The notes under the pieces: generated by a model
What the model was told of the DNA's origin: nothing
The model's database searches: none
Seen by the model: the letters and a program-made list of their open reading frames with translations, nothing else
Program-made: the position numbers and the translations under genes
In this document: one piece after another, positions 8,554 through 17,651 of the stretch
How the letters are laid out: the number at the start of each line of letters is the position of its first letter
Numbering within the stretch: position 1 is the stretch's first letter
Assembly: GCF_003991905.1 (NCBI RefSeq)
Contig: NZ_RSCL01000027.1
Location: forward strand, 1-64,000
Source of the DNA: Dulcicalothrix desertica PCC 7102
Lineage (GTDB): Bacteria; Cyanobacteriota; Cyanobacteriia; Cyanobacteriales; Nostocaceae
Direction: 5' to 3'
DNA: 64,000 nucleotides

Positions 8554-10572
8554 ATGTCACGTCAAGATTTACTTGCACTTACCACAGATGATTTAACTGT
8601 CCTTAGTAATAGAGGATTAGTTAAACGTGCGCTCAAGGAACTCGAAGAGGGGAAATTATCTTATGAGTTAACACAAGACACTCAAGGTAATATTTCTGTA
8701 CGCTGGTCGGATGTAGAATGTATATTGCCTGCTACAGAAGAATTAAGTGACCGTCATTGTAATTGTTCTGCGACTACTGTTTGTCGTCATCTTATTCGTT
8801 CGATTCTGATTTATCAACGTACTCAAGAAGCTAAACCAGACTCTCAAACCTCTTCACAATTTTGGAATCCTGGGGATATTAGTGATGCAGAACTGAGTAA
8901 TTATTTTAATAAAACTATCATTACGCGCGCTAAAAGTGAATTTGACTCAGGTCATGTTATCGAGCTTATCAAAAGTAACAAACCTGTTGCCCGTATTCAT
9001 ACTTTAGCTTATACGGTTAGATTTTTAGTTCCTGGTGATATTCGTTATACTTACTGTGATTGCTCTGAACCTGCTCCTTGTCGTCACGTTCTTTATAGTG
9101 TTTGGGCTTTTCGCAAACTTCAACCTGAACAAATTAGTGGTATTATTTCTACACAGCAAGAAGCGGCGCCTATTCCCGTTGATGTATTAAATGATATTGA
9201 AGATAACTTGAACTCATTACTAAAAAGCGGAATTAGAGGTGTTAATAAAGCTTATATTAGTCGTTTACGGCGCCTAGAACAAAATTGTCGCGCTTCTTCT
9301 TTAATTTGGCTAGCAGAAATTATTGCAGAAATTATACAAGAAACAGAACGTTACGAATCTCGTGACGCGCGCTTTTCTCCCATACGAGTAGTTGAACTTG
9401 TCGGAGAACTTTGTATTCGCAGTGATGCTATACGTAACGATACAGGCGCCGTACCCCAATTATTTATTCGCGGTTCCCAAACTGATAAACTTACTGATAT
9501 AGGCGCCGCACGATTAATTAGTTTAGGTTGTGGTGTGCAGGTGCGTCATAAAAATGTACAGCTAACTACTTATCTTCAAGATACTGACTCTGGTAGTGTA
9601 GTTGCGATTTACCATGATTTTCCAGACTCTCAAGATGATAACCTTGTTGATTTTTGGCAGTTGGCTCAAAATAATGCATTTAAACAAGTCTCTTTTGCTA
9701 CTTTGAGTGCTGGGCAAATGCTGGTGAAAGGAGGCAAACGAACACCCAATTATCAATTTTTACCAGGTCGCGCACAAGTAGTAGTCAATCCTCAAACTTT
9801 TGAATGGGAATCGTTACGACCACCTTTACTGGTTGAAGATTTTAATTCATTGCGAGCGTATTTGGAGTTATTACCCCCTACTTCACTACGTCCCAGAAGA
9901 CTTACTGAGAATTTTTATGTTTTCCAAATTCATCAGCTACAAAGTGTTGAGTTTTGTAACGTTGAGCAAGTAGTTAAAGCTAGGCTTTTTGACCAAAGTA
10001 ATAATCAAGCTGTTCTGAAGTTTCCTTATTTATATAGAAGCAGAATTGGAACTGAAGCTTTATTAAAATATGTTACAAACCCATTGTTGTTTGTTGCAGG
10101 TCACGCTCATTTAACTACCGAAGGTTTGGTAATTATTCCTGTTTCTTTAATTTTTGAGGTGGATAATAAGCGCGTTATGCTTCAACCTTGGATTTGTGGC
10201 GCCGATTTTGAACGAGTTAAGTATGAGGGTGAATTATTACTTGATGGTTCTCAGTTAGATTTATCTAATAAGCATCCAATAAATTTGGTTTTGGAGGAGT
10301 TGCAACAAGTTTTGAGCGATTCGTTTATTATAGGATTGGAAAGAGTTGATGCACAAGTTATACATGAGTGGCGAAGAGTTTATAGTTATGGTCAGAGTAT
10401 AGGGTTTAGTTATTTGCTGGAACCGATAAGTAAGTTGGTAAAGATTTTTGAGCAGAGGTTAGAGCGGGAAAATGGCGCCGTTATGTCTGAAGCTATTACA
10501 GATTTTAATTCATCTGTGGCTCAATTGGTGCTTCAAGTTTGTGTTTTGGTTAGGTTATCTCAGGATATATAA
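8554..10572 (+). CDS. double SWIM zinc-finger protein
   Basis: 672 aa. Two SWIM motifs (CxC...CxH): C69-x-C71...C77-x-H79 in HCNCSATTVCRH, and C168-x-C170...C176-x-H178 in YCDCSEPAPCRH. The remaining ~480 residues are not recognised. SWIM fingers bind zinc and nucleic acid or protein. SWIM proteins of this kind are encoded with MoxR ATPases and VWA proteins; the VWA gene at 468 fits this. Six GGCGCC words sit inside this one gene. Confidence 0.8.
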   Translation: MSRQDLLALTTDDLTVLSNRGLVKRALKELEEGKLSYELTQDTQGNISVRWSDVECILPATEELSDRHCNCSATTVCRHLIRSILIYQRTQEAKPDSQTSSQFWNPGDISDAELSNYFNKTIITRAKSEFDSGHVIELIKSNKPVARIHTLAYTVRFLVPGDIRYTYCDCSEPAPCRHVLYSVWAFRKLQPEQISGIISTQQEAAPIPVDVLNDIEDNLNSLLKSGIRGVNKAYISRLRRLEQNCRASSLIWLAEIIAEIIQETERYESRDARFSPIRVVELVGELCIRSDAIRNDTGAVPQLFIRGSQTDKLTDIGAARLISLGCGVQVRHKNVQLTTYLQDTDSGSVVAIYHDFPDSQDDNLVDFWQLAQNNAFKQVSFATLSAGQMLVKGGKRTPNYQFLPGRAQVVVNPQTFEWESLRPPLLVEDFNSLRAYLELLPPTSLRPRRLTENFYVFQIHQLQSVEFCNVEQVVKARLFDQSNNQAVLKFPYLYRSRIGTEALLKYVTNPLLFVAGHAHLTTEGLVIIPVSLIFEVDNKRVMLQPWICGADFERVKYEGELLLDGSQLDLSNKHPINLVLEELQQVLSDSFIIGLERVDAQVIHEWRRVYSYGQSIGFSYLLEPISKLVKIFEQRLERENGAVMSEAITDFNSSVAQLVLQVCVLVRLSQDI

Positions 10573-10633
10573 GAGTAAGTATGTGGGAAAGTGGGAAAGC
10601 GCTAAAGCGCTTATTACTAGTGGTTTCAGGGTT

Positions 10634-11311
10634 TTAATAGGTTTTGAATAGTGCGTAAATATAGGCTATGGCTTCGGGAATTACTGTTCGTATTCCTTCG
10701 CTGGAACTCCACCATCTTTTTGTGTCGTAACTGCGGGTTTCGGCGGCAATTACACCTATTTTTACATTTGGTAAGACTTTTTTGTATAGCATCCAGCTAC
10801 GTCGCGCGTGTACGTTATCGCTGAATAGGTTCATTGATTCTAGTTTAATTGGAGATGTTGCTAGTTTTTCTTTTAATGCAATCACTGATGCATATGTTCT
10901 ATCTTTTCTGACGTCTGGTGTTGGTATTGGTATTATTTTATCTCCGTCGGCGCCCATCGCTTTTAATGTGGAGAAAGCAAGGTTTGCAAAGTCTTTATAT
11001 TCAGATAAATAATATCCACGTTGTAGGGGAATGCCTGTAGTTATTATATGAGTATATGAACCCATTTCAAATTCATTTAATGCTTGTTTTAGTGCTTCGT
11101 CAGCAAGCCATCCTTCGACTACCAGTATATCGGCTTTTATTGGAGAGGTAACGGCGAGAAATGGTTGAACTTGAGTTATTAAAATTGTGATTAAAGCTAG
11201 GATTAGTGTAGTTGTTAGTATCCAGCCTTGTAGTGTTAGAGTCAACATTTCTTGCCGTTTTACTAATTTAATATCAAAAGGTTTTTTCCTTTTACTAACT
11301 TTACTACGCAT
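10634..11311 (-). CDS. YdcF/ElyC/SanA (DUF218) family membrane-associated protein
   Basis: 225 aa. One N-terminal membrane anchor (LTLQGWILTTTLILALITIL) and a DUF218-type domain: ADILVVEGWLAD, then THIITTGIPLQRG, DVRKDRTYASVIAL and the SDNVHARRSW segment. E. coli relatives act in envelope or peptidoglycan maintenance; in cyanobacteria related proteins also accompany exosortases, but none is visible here. Starts 4 bp after the DUF2301 stop, so the two are probably one transcript. Confidence 0.8.
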   Translation of the reverse strand: MRSKVSKRKKPFDIKLVKRQEMLTLTLQGWILTTTLILALITILITQVQPFLAVTSPIKADILVVEGWLADEALKQALNEFEMGSYTHIITTGIPLQRGYYLSEYKDFANLAFSTLKAMGADGDKIIPIPTPDVRKDRTYASVIALKEKLATSPIKLESMNLFSDNVHARRSWMLYKKVLPNVKIGVIAAETRSYDTKRWWSSSEGIRTVIPEAIAYIYALFKTY

Positions 11312-11315
11312 TTAG

Positions 11316-11954
11316 TTATGTTGAAGGTTGTTCCTTTTGTTGTGCTTTCAAATAAGCAAACACTGATTTGTCTCCAATATCCGGAGGAATTGCTTGAATT
11401 AATTTGCGTGTTGCGAAGACTACAAAGAAAATAGCCCAAATGCCTAATAACGCCCGCTCCCACTGTAATGGTAAAATTCCTAACATGTGTCCTAGTAGTA
11501 GTGTGGGTACTAGGGGAGTTAAAATTTTTGTTTCTAAGCGATTAAAACAAAATGCTTCTTTGAAGAAAATACCTGTGAGCGCTGCAAATGTAAAACCTAT
11601 TCCTAGTATGGTTAATGGATGGGTGTATACGGTTACTGCAAAGGGTTGAGGGTCTGTATGTGCGACAAATAAAGCTGCGATACTACCAATTACCCAGAAT
11701 GCTTGTAACGCTCGATGCAGTGCTGCCATGTATATGTGGATGAATAGTAAGCTGACACCTAGGGCTATACTAAAACATGTGTATAGGGGTGTTAGAAGTG
11801 GGTAGATGTTGGGGTTGTTATTGAATAATACTAAGATGGCGCCTGTTGCGAAGCATGATGCAGCAACTGCTAAACCTGTACGGTAGATTATTACTCCCCG
11901 ACGGTCGTCCGAATCTACTGTGAATTCGCCAAATTGTCCTTGATATATTTCCAT
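11316..11954 (-). CDS. DUF2301 integral membrane protein
   Basis: 212 aa with about six hydrophobic segments and the conserved start YQGQFGEFTVDSDDRRGVII. The pattern (LTPLYTCFSIALGVSLLFIH, LHRALQAFWVIGSIA) matches the DUF2301 family of cyanobacteria and plastid-bearing relatives. Function unknown. Co-directional with the YdcF-like gene and only 4 bp apart. The upstream gap holds a G-run array that faces its template strand. Confidence 0.85.
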   Translation of the reverse strand: MEIYQGQFGEFTVDSDDRRGVIIYRTGLAVAASCFATGAILVLFNNNPNIYPLLTPLYTCFSIALGVSLLFIHIYMAALHRALQAFWVIGSIAALFVAHTDPQPFAVTVYTHPLTILGIGFTFAALTGIFFKEAFCFNRLETKILTPLVPTLLLGHMLGILPLQWERALLGIWAIFFVVFATRKLIQAIPPDIGDKSVFAYLKAQQKEQPST

Positions 11955-11971
11955 ATGTTATTCCTGTGTGG

Positions 11972-12014
11972 ATGGGTTGGGTTGGGGTGGGTCGGGTCGG
12001 GTCGGGGCGGGTTT
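11972..12014 (+). repeat. G-run array, possible G-quadruplex
   Basis: About eight runs of three or four G separated by 1-2 bases (gggttgggttgg, gtgggtcgggtcgg, gtcggggcggg), built from short units such as gggtc. It lies just upstream of the DUF2301 start on its template strand, and its end pairs with the repeat arm at the 3' end of the next gene. Confidence 0.6.
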
Positions 12015-12046
12015 ATGTATATCCTAATGATAATGAAGATTTTGCG

Positions 12047-12835
12047 TTAACCCGCCCCTACCTCTACCGTTTGTGCTAATTGTATATTTAATTGTTGTTG
12101 GGCGTTGCCTCTATTAATTGCTATTTCTACCCAACCTTCACTTCCTACTAGTGCAATTGCACTATCTATGGGTACACTATTATATGTTGCTCCTCCTTTT
12201 ATCTTTAAGTTACCTACTACGATATGCCAAGTTTTACCTTCTACGTAGCTTCCGGGTATGTTGGTGATTAGATTTCCGAATATGTCTATATATTGGATGC
12301 AACCGACGGCGCCTGTGGTAATGTAACAGCATTTGGGCAAGTTAAGTTCTACCAAACTATCTATATCTATTTCCCTACCTAAATTTTTTATTGGAACACC
12401 ACTGGCAAGATGTGCAGCACACGGAGCAAAGATGTCTCGACCGTGAAAGGTGTAGCTCGGATTAGGAACTCTCCAATATTGTGGGTTTGTTAATTCTACT
12501 GCTCGAATCGCTCGACTTTGACTTAATACCCCACTAATTATGCCATTATCCGGCGCCACCAAAAACCCATGTGCAAATTCTACGGCAACGGCACGTCGCG
12601 TACTTCCAACACCTGGGTCAACTACTGCCATGTGTACTGTTCCATCAGGAAAATAGGGACAAGCACTCATTAAACAAAACCGTGCAGCAGCTATATTTTG
12701 CGGTGGAATTTGGTGCGTTAAGTCTATCACCCTCATTTCTGGGTTAATTCGAGCTATTACACCCTTCATTACACCGACATAAATATCACTTAAACCAAAA
12801 TCGCTTAACAAGGTAAGCAGTTGTGGAGAAATCAT
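12047..12835 (-). CDS. S-adenosyl-L-methionine hydroxide adenosyltransferase (DUF62)
   Basis: 262 aa from MISPQLL. Family motifs: LLSDFGLSDIYVGVMKGVI, DLTHQIPPQN, VVDPGVGSTRR, VAPDNG and FHGRDIFAP. Members hydrolyse SAM to adenosine and methionine with an activated hydroxide; the Asp-Arg-His set of the hydroxide relatives lies in these motifs. An upstream ATG at 12898 would add 21 Cys/Lys-rich residues and overlap the NtcA box at 12892-12905, so 12835 is the better start. The C-terminus VEVGAG and its stop come from a dispersed repeat shared with cas6. Confidence 0.85.
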   Translation of the reverse strand: MISPQLLTLLSDFGLSDIYVGVMKGVIARINPEMRVIDLTHQIPPQNIAAARFCLMSACPYFPDGTVHMAVVDPGVGSTRRAVAVEFAHGFLVAPDNGIISGVLSQSRAIRAVELTNPQYWRVPNPSYTFHGRDIFAPCAAHLASGVPIKNLGREIDIDSLVELNLPKCCYITTGAVGCIQYIDIFGNLITNIPGSYVEGKTWHIVVGNLKIKGGATYNSVPIDSAIALVGSEGWVEIAINRGNAQQQLNIQLAQTVEVGAG

Positions 12836-12891
12836 CGTGTTATCACATAGACACTTATCTTGCTTGCTACATGATAAATAATTACATTTCT

Positions 12892-12905
12892 GTAACAACA
12901 GTTAC
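12892..12905. promoter_or_regulatory. NtcA box GTA-N8-TAC
   Basis: A perfect palindromic GTAACAACAGTTAC. A TATATT hexamer lies 11 nt downstream (12917-12922), so the box would cover about -30 of a promoter for the small gene at 12969. NtcA bound there would be expected to repress, as at the gif genes. The site is seen; binding is inferred. Confidence 0.65.
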
Positions 12906-12968
12906 CAAATTTATGCTATATTATGAATACAAGACATAGATATTTATAGATGATAGAGGCAAATTACT

Positions 12969-13124
12969 ATGATTCGTAACAAGTTTGAGGCTGCTGAAAA
13001 AGCGCGCGAAGCACACAAACAAAGCATTAAAAAGAATTTAGAGCATCGTCTAGAAGTTGCTAGAACCAAAGGTGATGAGAACTTAATCCGCCAAATTGAA
13101 GCTGAAATGCAGTATTTCAATTAA
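12969..13124 (+). CDS. 51-aa charged small protein, PirA-like candidate
   Basis: 51 aa, reading MIRNKFEAAEKAREAHKQ then LEHRLEVARTKGDENLIR and ending EMQYFN. It is almost all helix, with alternating basic and acidic clusters. Size, charge pattern and the NtcA box in a repressing position recall PirA, the small PII-interacting regulator of arginine synthesis in cyanobacteria. This identity rests on memory of the family, not on an alignment. A perfect 15-bp hairpin (13146-13175) follows and may end the transcript. Confidence 0.7.
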   Translation: MIRNKFEAAEKAREAHKQSIKKNLEHRLEVARTKGDENLIRQIEAEMQYFN

Positions 13125-13145
13125 CCCATCACAAATTTTTGTTGT

Positions 13146-13175
13146 TGTAGAGACGTTACATGTAACGTCTCTACA
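13146..13175. repeat. perfect palindrome of the GTAGAGACG...CGTCTCTAC family
   Basis: tgtagagacgttaca is followed at once by its exact reverse complement. Relatives are at 24388-24420, 45901-45928, 46961-46996 and 59363-59388. It sits between two convergent genes and may terminate both. Confidence 0.8.
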
Positions 13176-13189
13176 CACGTTGGGTTGTT

Positions 13190-14062
13190 TTACAAAATAA
13201 TTCCCAACATCCCCAAAATCTCATTCACAGGAGCTTTGCTAATTTCTAGCTCCAGAATTATGTTGAACAAATGCTTTGGTATATATGTACTGCGAGAAAT
13301 TGTTTTGCTTCCTGTGTTTAATTCCCAGTCATACCAAGGTTGCTCATACTGCTTACCATTTCTTTTAGTTACAGTTCTAAAATGAATTCTTCCCGTTCCT
13401 TTTCCTCTGCTTCTCCTTTTGGTACTACTGGTTAACTCAACTGGTAGTACTTCATCGTTTGATGGTAGTTGCTGCGCTTCATCTGACTTCCAAATTGGAA
13501 GGTAGACTATACCATGCGGTTCAAATACTTCTTTGAATCTATACTGGTTATTTCCCCAGTAAAGAAAACAGTGAGACTGTGTTGCTGGTAAATTGGGTTG
13601 TGAATTTGCGTCTAAAAATGTAATTCGTTCTTTCCAAAAACAAACTGGTTGAGTCTTTAATACTGAATTTAACCAGTCTGTATCCGTCTGTGCTGGTAAA
13701 AGAGCAACCGCTTCACTGACTCTGCCACTTGATACTTCGGTTTGTAATTTTGCTATCCACTTGTCTGGATGAGAAGAAGGTGGGTACAGGAAAAGGCGCC
13801 CATTCCACTCATGTTCTAATCCATCATCTATTCTGGTGTAATGGGAACGTGCTGGAATATTCTTATTACCCTCTGCACAAGGGTCTAAGTCAATCTCATT
13901 TAAAACCCTCTGTACAAGGGAGATAATATTTGGTGGAGTGTACCATTCATCTAAATGTTGTGTATTCGTTGTATAGTAAGCACTCGGAGCTTCTTGAGTA
14001 ACAACGCGCGTTGTTCCCAAGTTTTGGTACTTCAAAGAGTACCGATTGATTACATTAACCAT
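13190..14062 (-). CDS. phage-type DNA N6-adenine methyltransferase (Dam family)
   Basis: 290 aa. Matches the phage Dam family: EWYTPPNIISLVQRVLNE, DLDPCAEGN, YTRIDDGLEHEWNGRLF, the catalytic-loop equivalent YPPS, then AVALLPAQTDTDW and TQSHCFLYWG. The usual [DN]PP[YF] is here YPPS, a weakened motif, so activity is uncertain. Residues ~220-290 (GTGRIHFRT... STYIPKHLFNIILELE) form a separate cyanobacterial tail often linked to DNA binding. Divergent from an XRE regulator, with a GIY-YIG gene beyond, so probably a phage or island remnant. The window's near-absence of GATC makes its target of special interest. Confidence 0.75.
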   Translation of the reverse strand: MVNVINRYSLKYQNLGTTRVVTQEAPSAYYTTNTQHLDEWYTPPNIISLVQRVLNEIDLDPCAEGNKNIPARSHYTRIDDGLEHEWNGRLFLYPPSSHPDKWIAKLQTEVSSGRVSEAVALLPAQTDTDWLNSVLKTQPVCFWKERITFLDANSQPNLPATQSHCFLYWGNNQYRFKEVFEPHGIVYLPIWKSDEAQQLPSNDEVLPVELTSSTKRRSRGKGTGRIHFRTVTKRNGKQYEQPWYDWELNTGSKTISRSTYIPKHLFNIILELEISKAPVNEILGMLGIIL

Positions 14063-14361
14063 TTTTAGCAGCCATTGTTGATTTTTCCGCAGAAATCTCT
14101 TTTTACGTGTATTACCGTTCCCGCTTCACCACCAAAGTGTGCTACTAAAACCATGATTAATTCTGTGAATTCAGTTAGATGGTGTACCGGGTTGCAGTAT
14201 TAAGTTTTGTCTATGTGCGAGAGCTATAGCGTCTGAGTACTTACAAACTGTTACCTCCGCGATTATTTTGATAGTATTGAGAAGTAAGTTAATTCGCTAT
14301 TATAAATTAAGCCACTACTGAATATTATAAGCGATCATTCAGTCATGGCGTAACCAAACTT

Positions 14362-14712
14362 ATGAATTTTTCACAGGCTTTGGATAGAACCCTCGAAAAG
14401 TATGGGATTAGTGCTAAGTGGCTGTCTGAGCAAACAGGTGTTTCTCAGCAGATGATTAGTGGCTTTCGGCGGGGTCAACAGCGAATTTATTCTGATAGTC
14501 TAGAGCGACTGTTAGCTGGATTACCCTCGGAAGCTAAGAATTATCTGTTATGCCAACTAGGAGAAGTTGATACAAATAAGATAGATATACGCTCGTTGGT
14601 GCTATCGGCATCACCGACCGAAAAAGCAGAAATTTTAAATACACTCGCTAATTGGGTACTTTTAAGCAAAGAAGAAATAGCACAAAACGCGGAATTAGTC
14701 AAGATTAGATAA
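14362..14712 (+). CDS. XRE-family helix-turn-helix regulator
   Basis: 116 aa. The N-terminal HTH is clear: LDRTLEKYGISAKWLSEQTG then VSQQMISGFRRGQQRI. The second half (IDIRSLVLSASPTEKAEILN) is helical and unrecognised. Diverges from the Dam-like gene and may control it. The only GATC in this stretch lies about 30 bp before its start. Confidence 0.75.
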   Translation: MNFSQALDRTLEKYGISAKWLSEQTGVSQQMISGFRRGQQRIYSDSLERLLAGLPSEAKNYLLCQLGEVDTNKIDIRSLVLSASPTEKAEILNTLANWVLLSKEEIAQNAELVKIR

Positions 14713-15069
14713 ATCCTATCAACAAATAATTGAATGGATTTACCAGGCTATTATGTGCTGTGTACTTTTGTGCTGGCTTCAATTGCAGGCGCCTATAATA
14801 AAATACGTTATTCAGTAAGTAACTTCATCACTATAAATTTTTTAAAGTTATTTGTAGCCAAAGAGTATTTATATACCTGTTCGATTAATACTAAGTTCGA
14901 TTAATACTAAGTTCGATTAGTTTCTGCTTGTGGATATCAAGAAGAAATCGCACTTTGGGATTGTATCGCTGGGGATAGAATTGATTAATACCAATAATAA
15001 CTAGTTAATGGTGCGTAACAGCACAAAGTTATTTTGTTTGAATCGAATTTGTTTATGCTGTTACGCACC
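14713..15069. other. gene-free stretch with a 16-bp tandem repeat
   Basis: 14879-14920 holds 2.6 direct copies of gttcgattaatactaa. The rest shows no convincing gene, apart from a short remnant reading CGYQEEIALWDCIAGDRID near 14927-14988 that lacks a start. Confidence 0.6.
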
Positions 15070-15648
15070 CTACTCTTTACCAAAGGGTTGTCCCCAATAT
15101 TTCCAATTTTCTTTGTTGAATGGAGATTTCCATTTCTTGATTAACTCTAATTCTAATCGCTGTCGCGGTCTTGTTGGTACAGGTGCATCCCACCAAAAGC
15201 CGATGTTTACTGCTGTCTCTAATTTATATCTATGATGTAAGTCTTGGTAATTTTCAATATACCGCTTACAATCATGTACTCCTTTCCATCGTTTGTTAGA
15301 TTTACAAGTTTCACCGATGTATAAAAGTAGATTAGCTGTTGAATCAATTACAAAATATAGACAAGCTTGTCCAGGACTATCTACAGGTAGTCGATAAAAA
15401 GATAACGCTGATAAATGTAGGGTAAATGGGTCGATAAAATTTGGGTCAACGTGCGACTTGGGCACGTCGAATAAACTTACTTCTTCTATTGGTTCGTTTG
15501 TTGTTACCTGTTGTTGATGGATGGCAATTTGTTTTTTCCATTTGGAAAGTGCTATATCATCCATCAATAACAAAGGGCTTCGATTAAGTGGCGCCCTTAC
15601 TATATCAGTTGGTGAGAACAAGTCAAGTTGATTTGTCTCCAATGGCAA
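15070..15648 (-). CDS. GIY-YIG nuclease-domain protein
   Basis: 192 aa. The C-terminal part carries the GIY-YIG pattern in diverged form: LYFVIDSTANLLLYIGET, a conserved Arg/Lys stretch (CKSNKRWKG) and the Glu in LELELIKKWKSPFNKENW. The N-terminal ~85 residues are unrecognised but include LDLFSPTDIVRAPLN. Members cut DNA in repair, restriction or mobile contexts. Near the Dam-like and XRE genes, which suggests an island. Confidence 0.7.
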   Translation of the reverse strand: MPLETNQLDLFSPTDIVRAPLNRSPLLLMDDIALSKWKKQIAIHQQQVTTNEPIEEVSLFDVPKSHVDPNFIDPFTLHLSALSFYRLPVDSPGQACLYFVIDSTANLLLYIGETCKSNKRWKGVHDCKRYIENYQDLHHRYKLETAVNIGFWWDAPVPTRPRQRLELELIKKWKSPFNKENWKYWGQPFGKE

Positions 15649-16658
15649 TCCCCAATAAATGCGACGCTGGTCATGCTATCACTGGGGTGTTACATTTGTA
15701 AACAATAAACAAGTACTATTTTATACTGAGAAGTATATTCGTGGCGCCGAGCAACCTAAATTTACTAAAAGTACTACCTGTTTACTTAACCAGTAGTACT
15801 TCACAGTTGTGACTTAAAAATTCATTATCTTGATAAAAGTACCCCCAATTGAAAAATATCCGTTTTTAATCTTGTAGGATAGGCTTGGAGCCTGTCCGTC
15901 TTAAAACATTATTGGCGCCCGCACACCATAAGGAACAGTGAGCAACTGGGTAGGCGCCGTTCACAGTACTACCTGTTTACTTAACCAGTAGTACGAGAAA
16001 GGGTGCTGATTTAAAAGTTGATAATCTTGTTAATACTAATCTCTAAACAATCAGATTAACGTAAATATCACTACTTGCTTTTGAAATTAACTACGTGTTA
16101 TTCTCCTCCGGAGACACTCCGTGAACGCAAAAAAAGCGTTGTTTTACAGAATGAATAGATATGAATAATAAATTTTTTATACAGATAACCCCACAGACAT
16201 TGGGTGATATTAATTTCAATTACTGGGGCTTATTTACTATATCCCCCAGTAAAATATTATCGGCGCCCACACACCATAAGGAACAGTGCTGGTATTCGCT
16301 GCTCAAGTTATAAATATGATAATTTTTACCACTTGACTCAAATCGCTGTTTATTTAAATTACTGGGGCTGTTTTTACTGGTGGTTATGATTTCTATCTCT
16401 TTTTACTGGGGTTTGTTTCTTATATCCCCCAGTAAAACATTAGTAAGCGTTCAGAAGGCGCCGCTACATCTTTATCAGCAAAATTAATGTTATAAATAAT
16501 ACTGAACTATTTAAAATAACACATCCGTTACATCCGTTTACCATCCGTTGCCAATCTTCTTATTCTCTGTGACTCTGTGGTAAAAATAATTATTAGTACT
16601 GACTGCACAGGCAAGATGCCTGTGCCACAAGAGCAACAAGAGCCACAAGGATTTGTAT
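15649..16658. repeat. 1-kb repeat cluster without genes
   Basis: Contains two exact 30-nt copies of agtactacctgtttac... (15770-15799 and 15965-15994), two copies of an approximately 27-nt unit with caccataaggaacagtg after GGCGCCC (near 15914 and 16262), and several ttactgggg / ccccagtaa hairpins (16218-16256, 16360-16440). An STRR arm (16521-16553), a ctctgtgactctgtggtaaa unit and ctgcacaggcaagatgcctg (16603-16628) follow. No ORF is credible. Confidence 0.75.
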
Positions 16659-17651
16659 TTATTCAGCGACAGTAGAACTTAGGCTTCGAGTATCCCACAT
16701 TACAACGTTGTGATTGCTGTGTGTAACAGGCTGACTGTTAACGTGACTTAGGAGTATTGGTGATGAGGGTTGATGCAGAGCGATTAACTGTGCTAGGGTT
16801 TTCTTCATTTGGGTGCGGGGGACTATTTCGTCGATAAACCCGTGCTTGAGTAAATCTTCTGCCGTTTGGAAATCTTCGGGTAGTTTTTCTCGCAGGGTTT
16901 GCTCTATCACGCGCCGACCAGCAAAGCCTATTGTTGCTTTTGGTTCCGCTATTATTATATCTCCTAACATTGCGAAGCTTGCCGTTACTCCCCCTGTTGT
17001 TGGGTTTGTTAATACGGGTATATATAATAGTCGCTCGTCTTGATGACGTTGTAATGCTCCTGATATTTTTGCCATCTGCATTAGCGATAGCATTCCTTCT
17101 TGCATTCTGGCGCCACCTGATGTACACACAATTACCACAGCACAGCGTTTTTGTGTGGCGATTTCTATTAAACGAGTTAATTTTTCACCCACTACCGACC
17201 CCATACTGGCGCCAATAAAACGAAAGTCCATTACACCCAGTGCAACTGGTAAACCGTCTATTTCTCCTAAACCTGTTCTTACAGCATCAGTCAAACCTGT
17301 TTTTTGCTGCATTTCTCGCAAACGGTCAATATACGGTTTACGGTCACGAAACTGTAATGGGTCTGCTGGACGCAAATGCTCATCTAATGGTTTCCATGTA
17401 TTCGCGTCTATTAATTGTCGAATACGTTCGTCGCTATCTACCCGGTTGTGATATCCACACTCGGTGCAAACCATTTGATTTGCCATTAAATCTTTTGTAT
17501 AGCTTAATACTCCACATTTAGAACATTTGTGCCAGAGTCCATCAGCTATTTCACGCTCTTGACGTTCTGGTGTTGTTGACCCTGATTTTCGGCGGTTTGC
17601 AAACCAATCTAATAGAGATTTTAAACCGCGTGTTTCTTCGTTGTTTGCCAT
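16659..17651 (-). CDS. accD: acetyl-CoA carboxylase carboxyltransferase subunit beta
   Basis: 330 aa, full length. The N-terminal zinc ribbon is C-x2-C-x15-C-x2-C ([13 protein letters not shown] ... VCTECG). The crotonase-fold carboxyltransferase part carries [52 protein letters not shown] and [18 protein letters not shown]. With AccA it moves the carboxyl group from biotin-BCCP to acetyl-CoA, the first step of fatty acid synthesis. No acc partner is adjacent, as is usual in cyanobacteria. Confidence 0.97.
   Translation of the reverse strand: MANNEETRGLKSLLDWFANRRKSGSTTPERQEREIADGLWHKCSKCGVLSYTKDLMANQMVCTECGYHNRVDSDERIRQLIDANTWKPLDEHLRPADPLQFRDRKPYIDRLREMQQKTGLTDAVRTGLGEIDGLPVALGVMDFRFIGASMGSVVGEKLTRLIEIATQKRCAVVIVCTSGGARMQEGMLSLMQMAKISGALQRHQDERLLYIPVLTNPTTGGVTASFAMLGDIIIAEPKATIGFAGRRVIEQTLREKLPEDFQTAEDLLKHGFIDEIVPRTQMKKTLAQLIALHQPSSPILLSHVNSQPVTHSNHNVVMWDTRSLSSTVAE

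Noticed and set aside
14065-14154. 29-aa frame on the minus strand just before the Dam-like gene (MVLVAHFGGEAGTVIHVKR)
   Set aside because: Too short, no recognisable ribosome site, and the frame extends upstream without a start; could be a remnant or leader, but the support is too weak.
16738-17127. 129-aa frame inside accD on the same strand
   Set aside because: Asn/Arg-rich out-of-frame shadow of accD.
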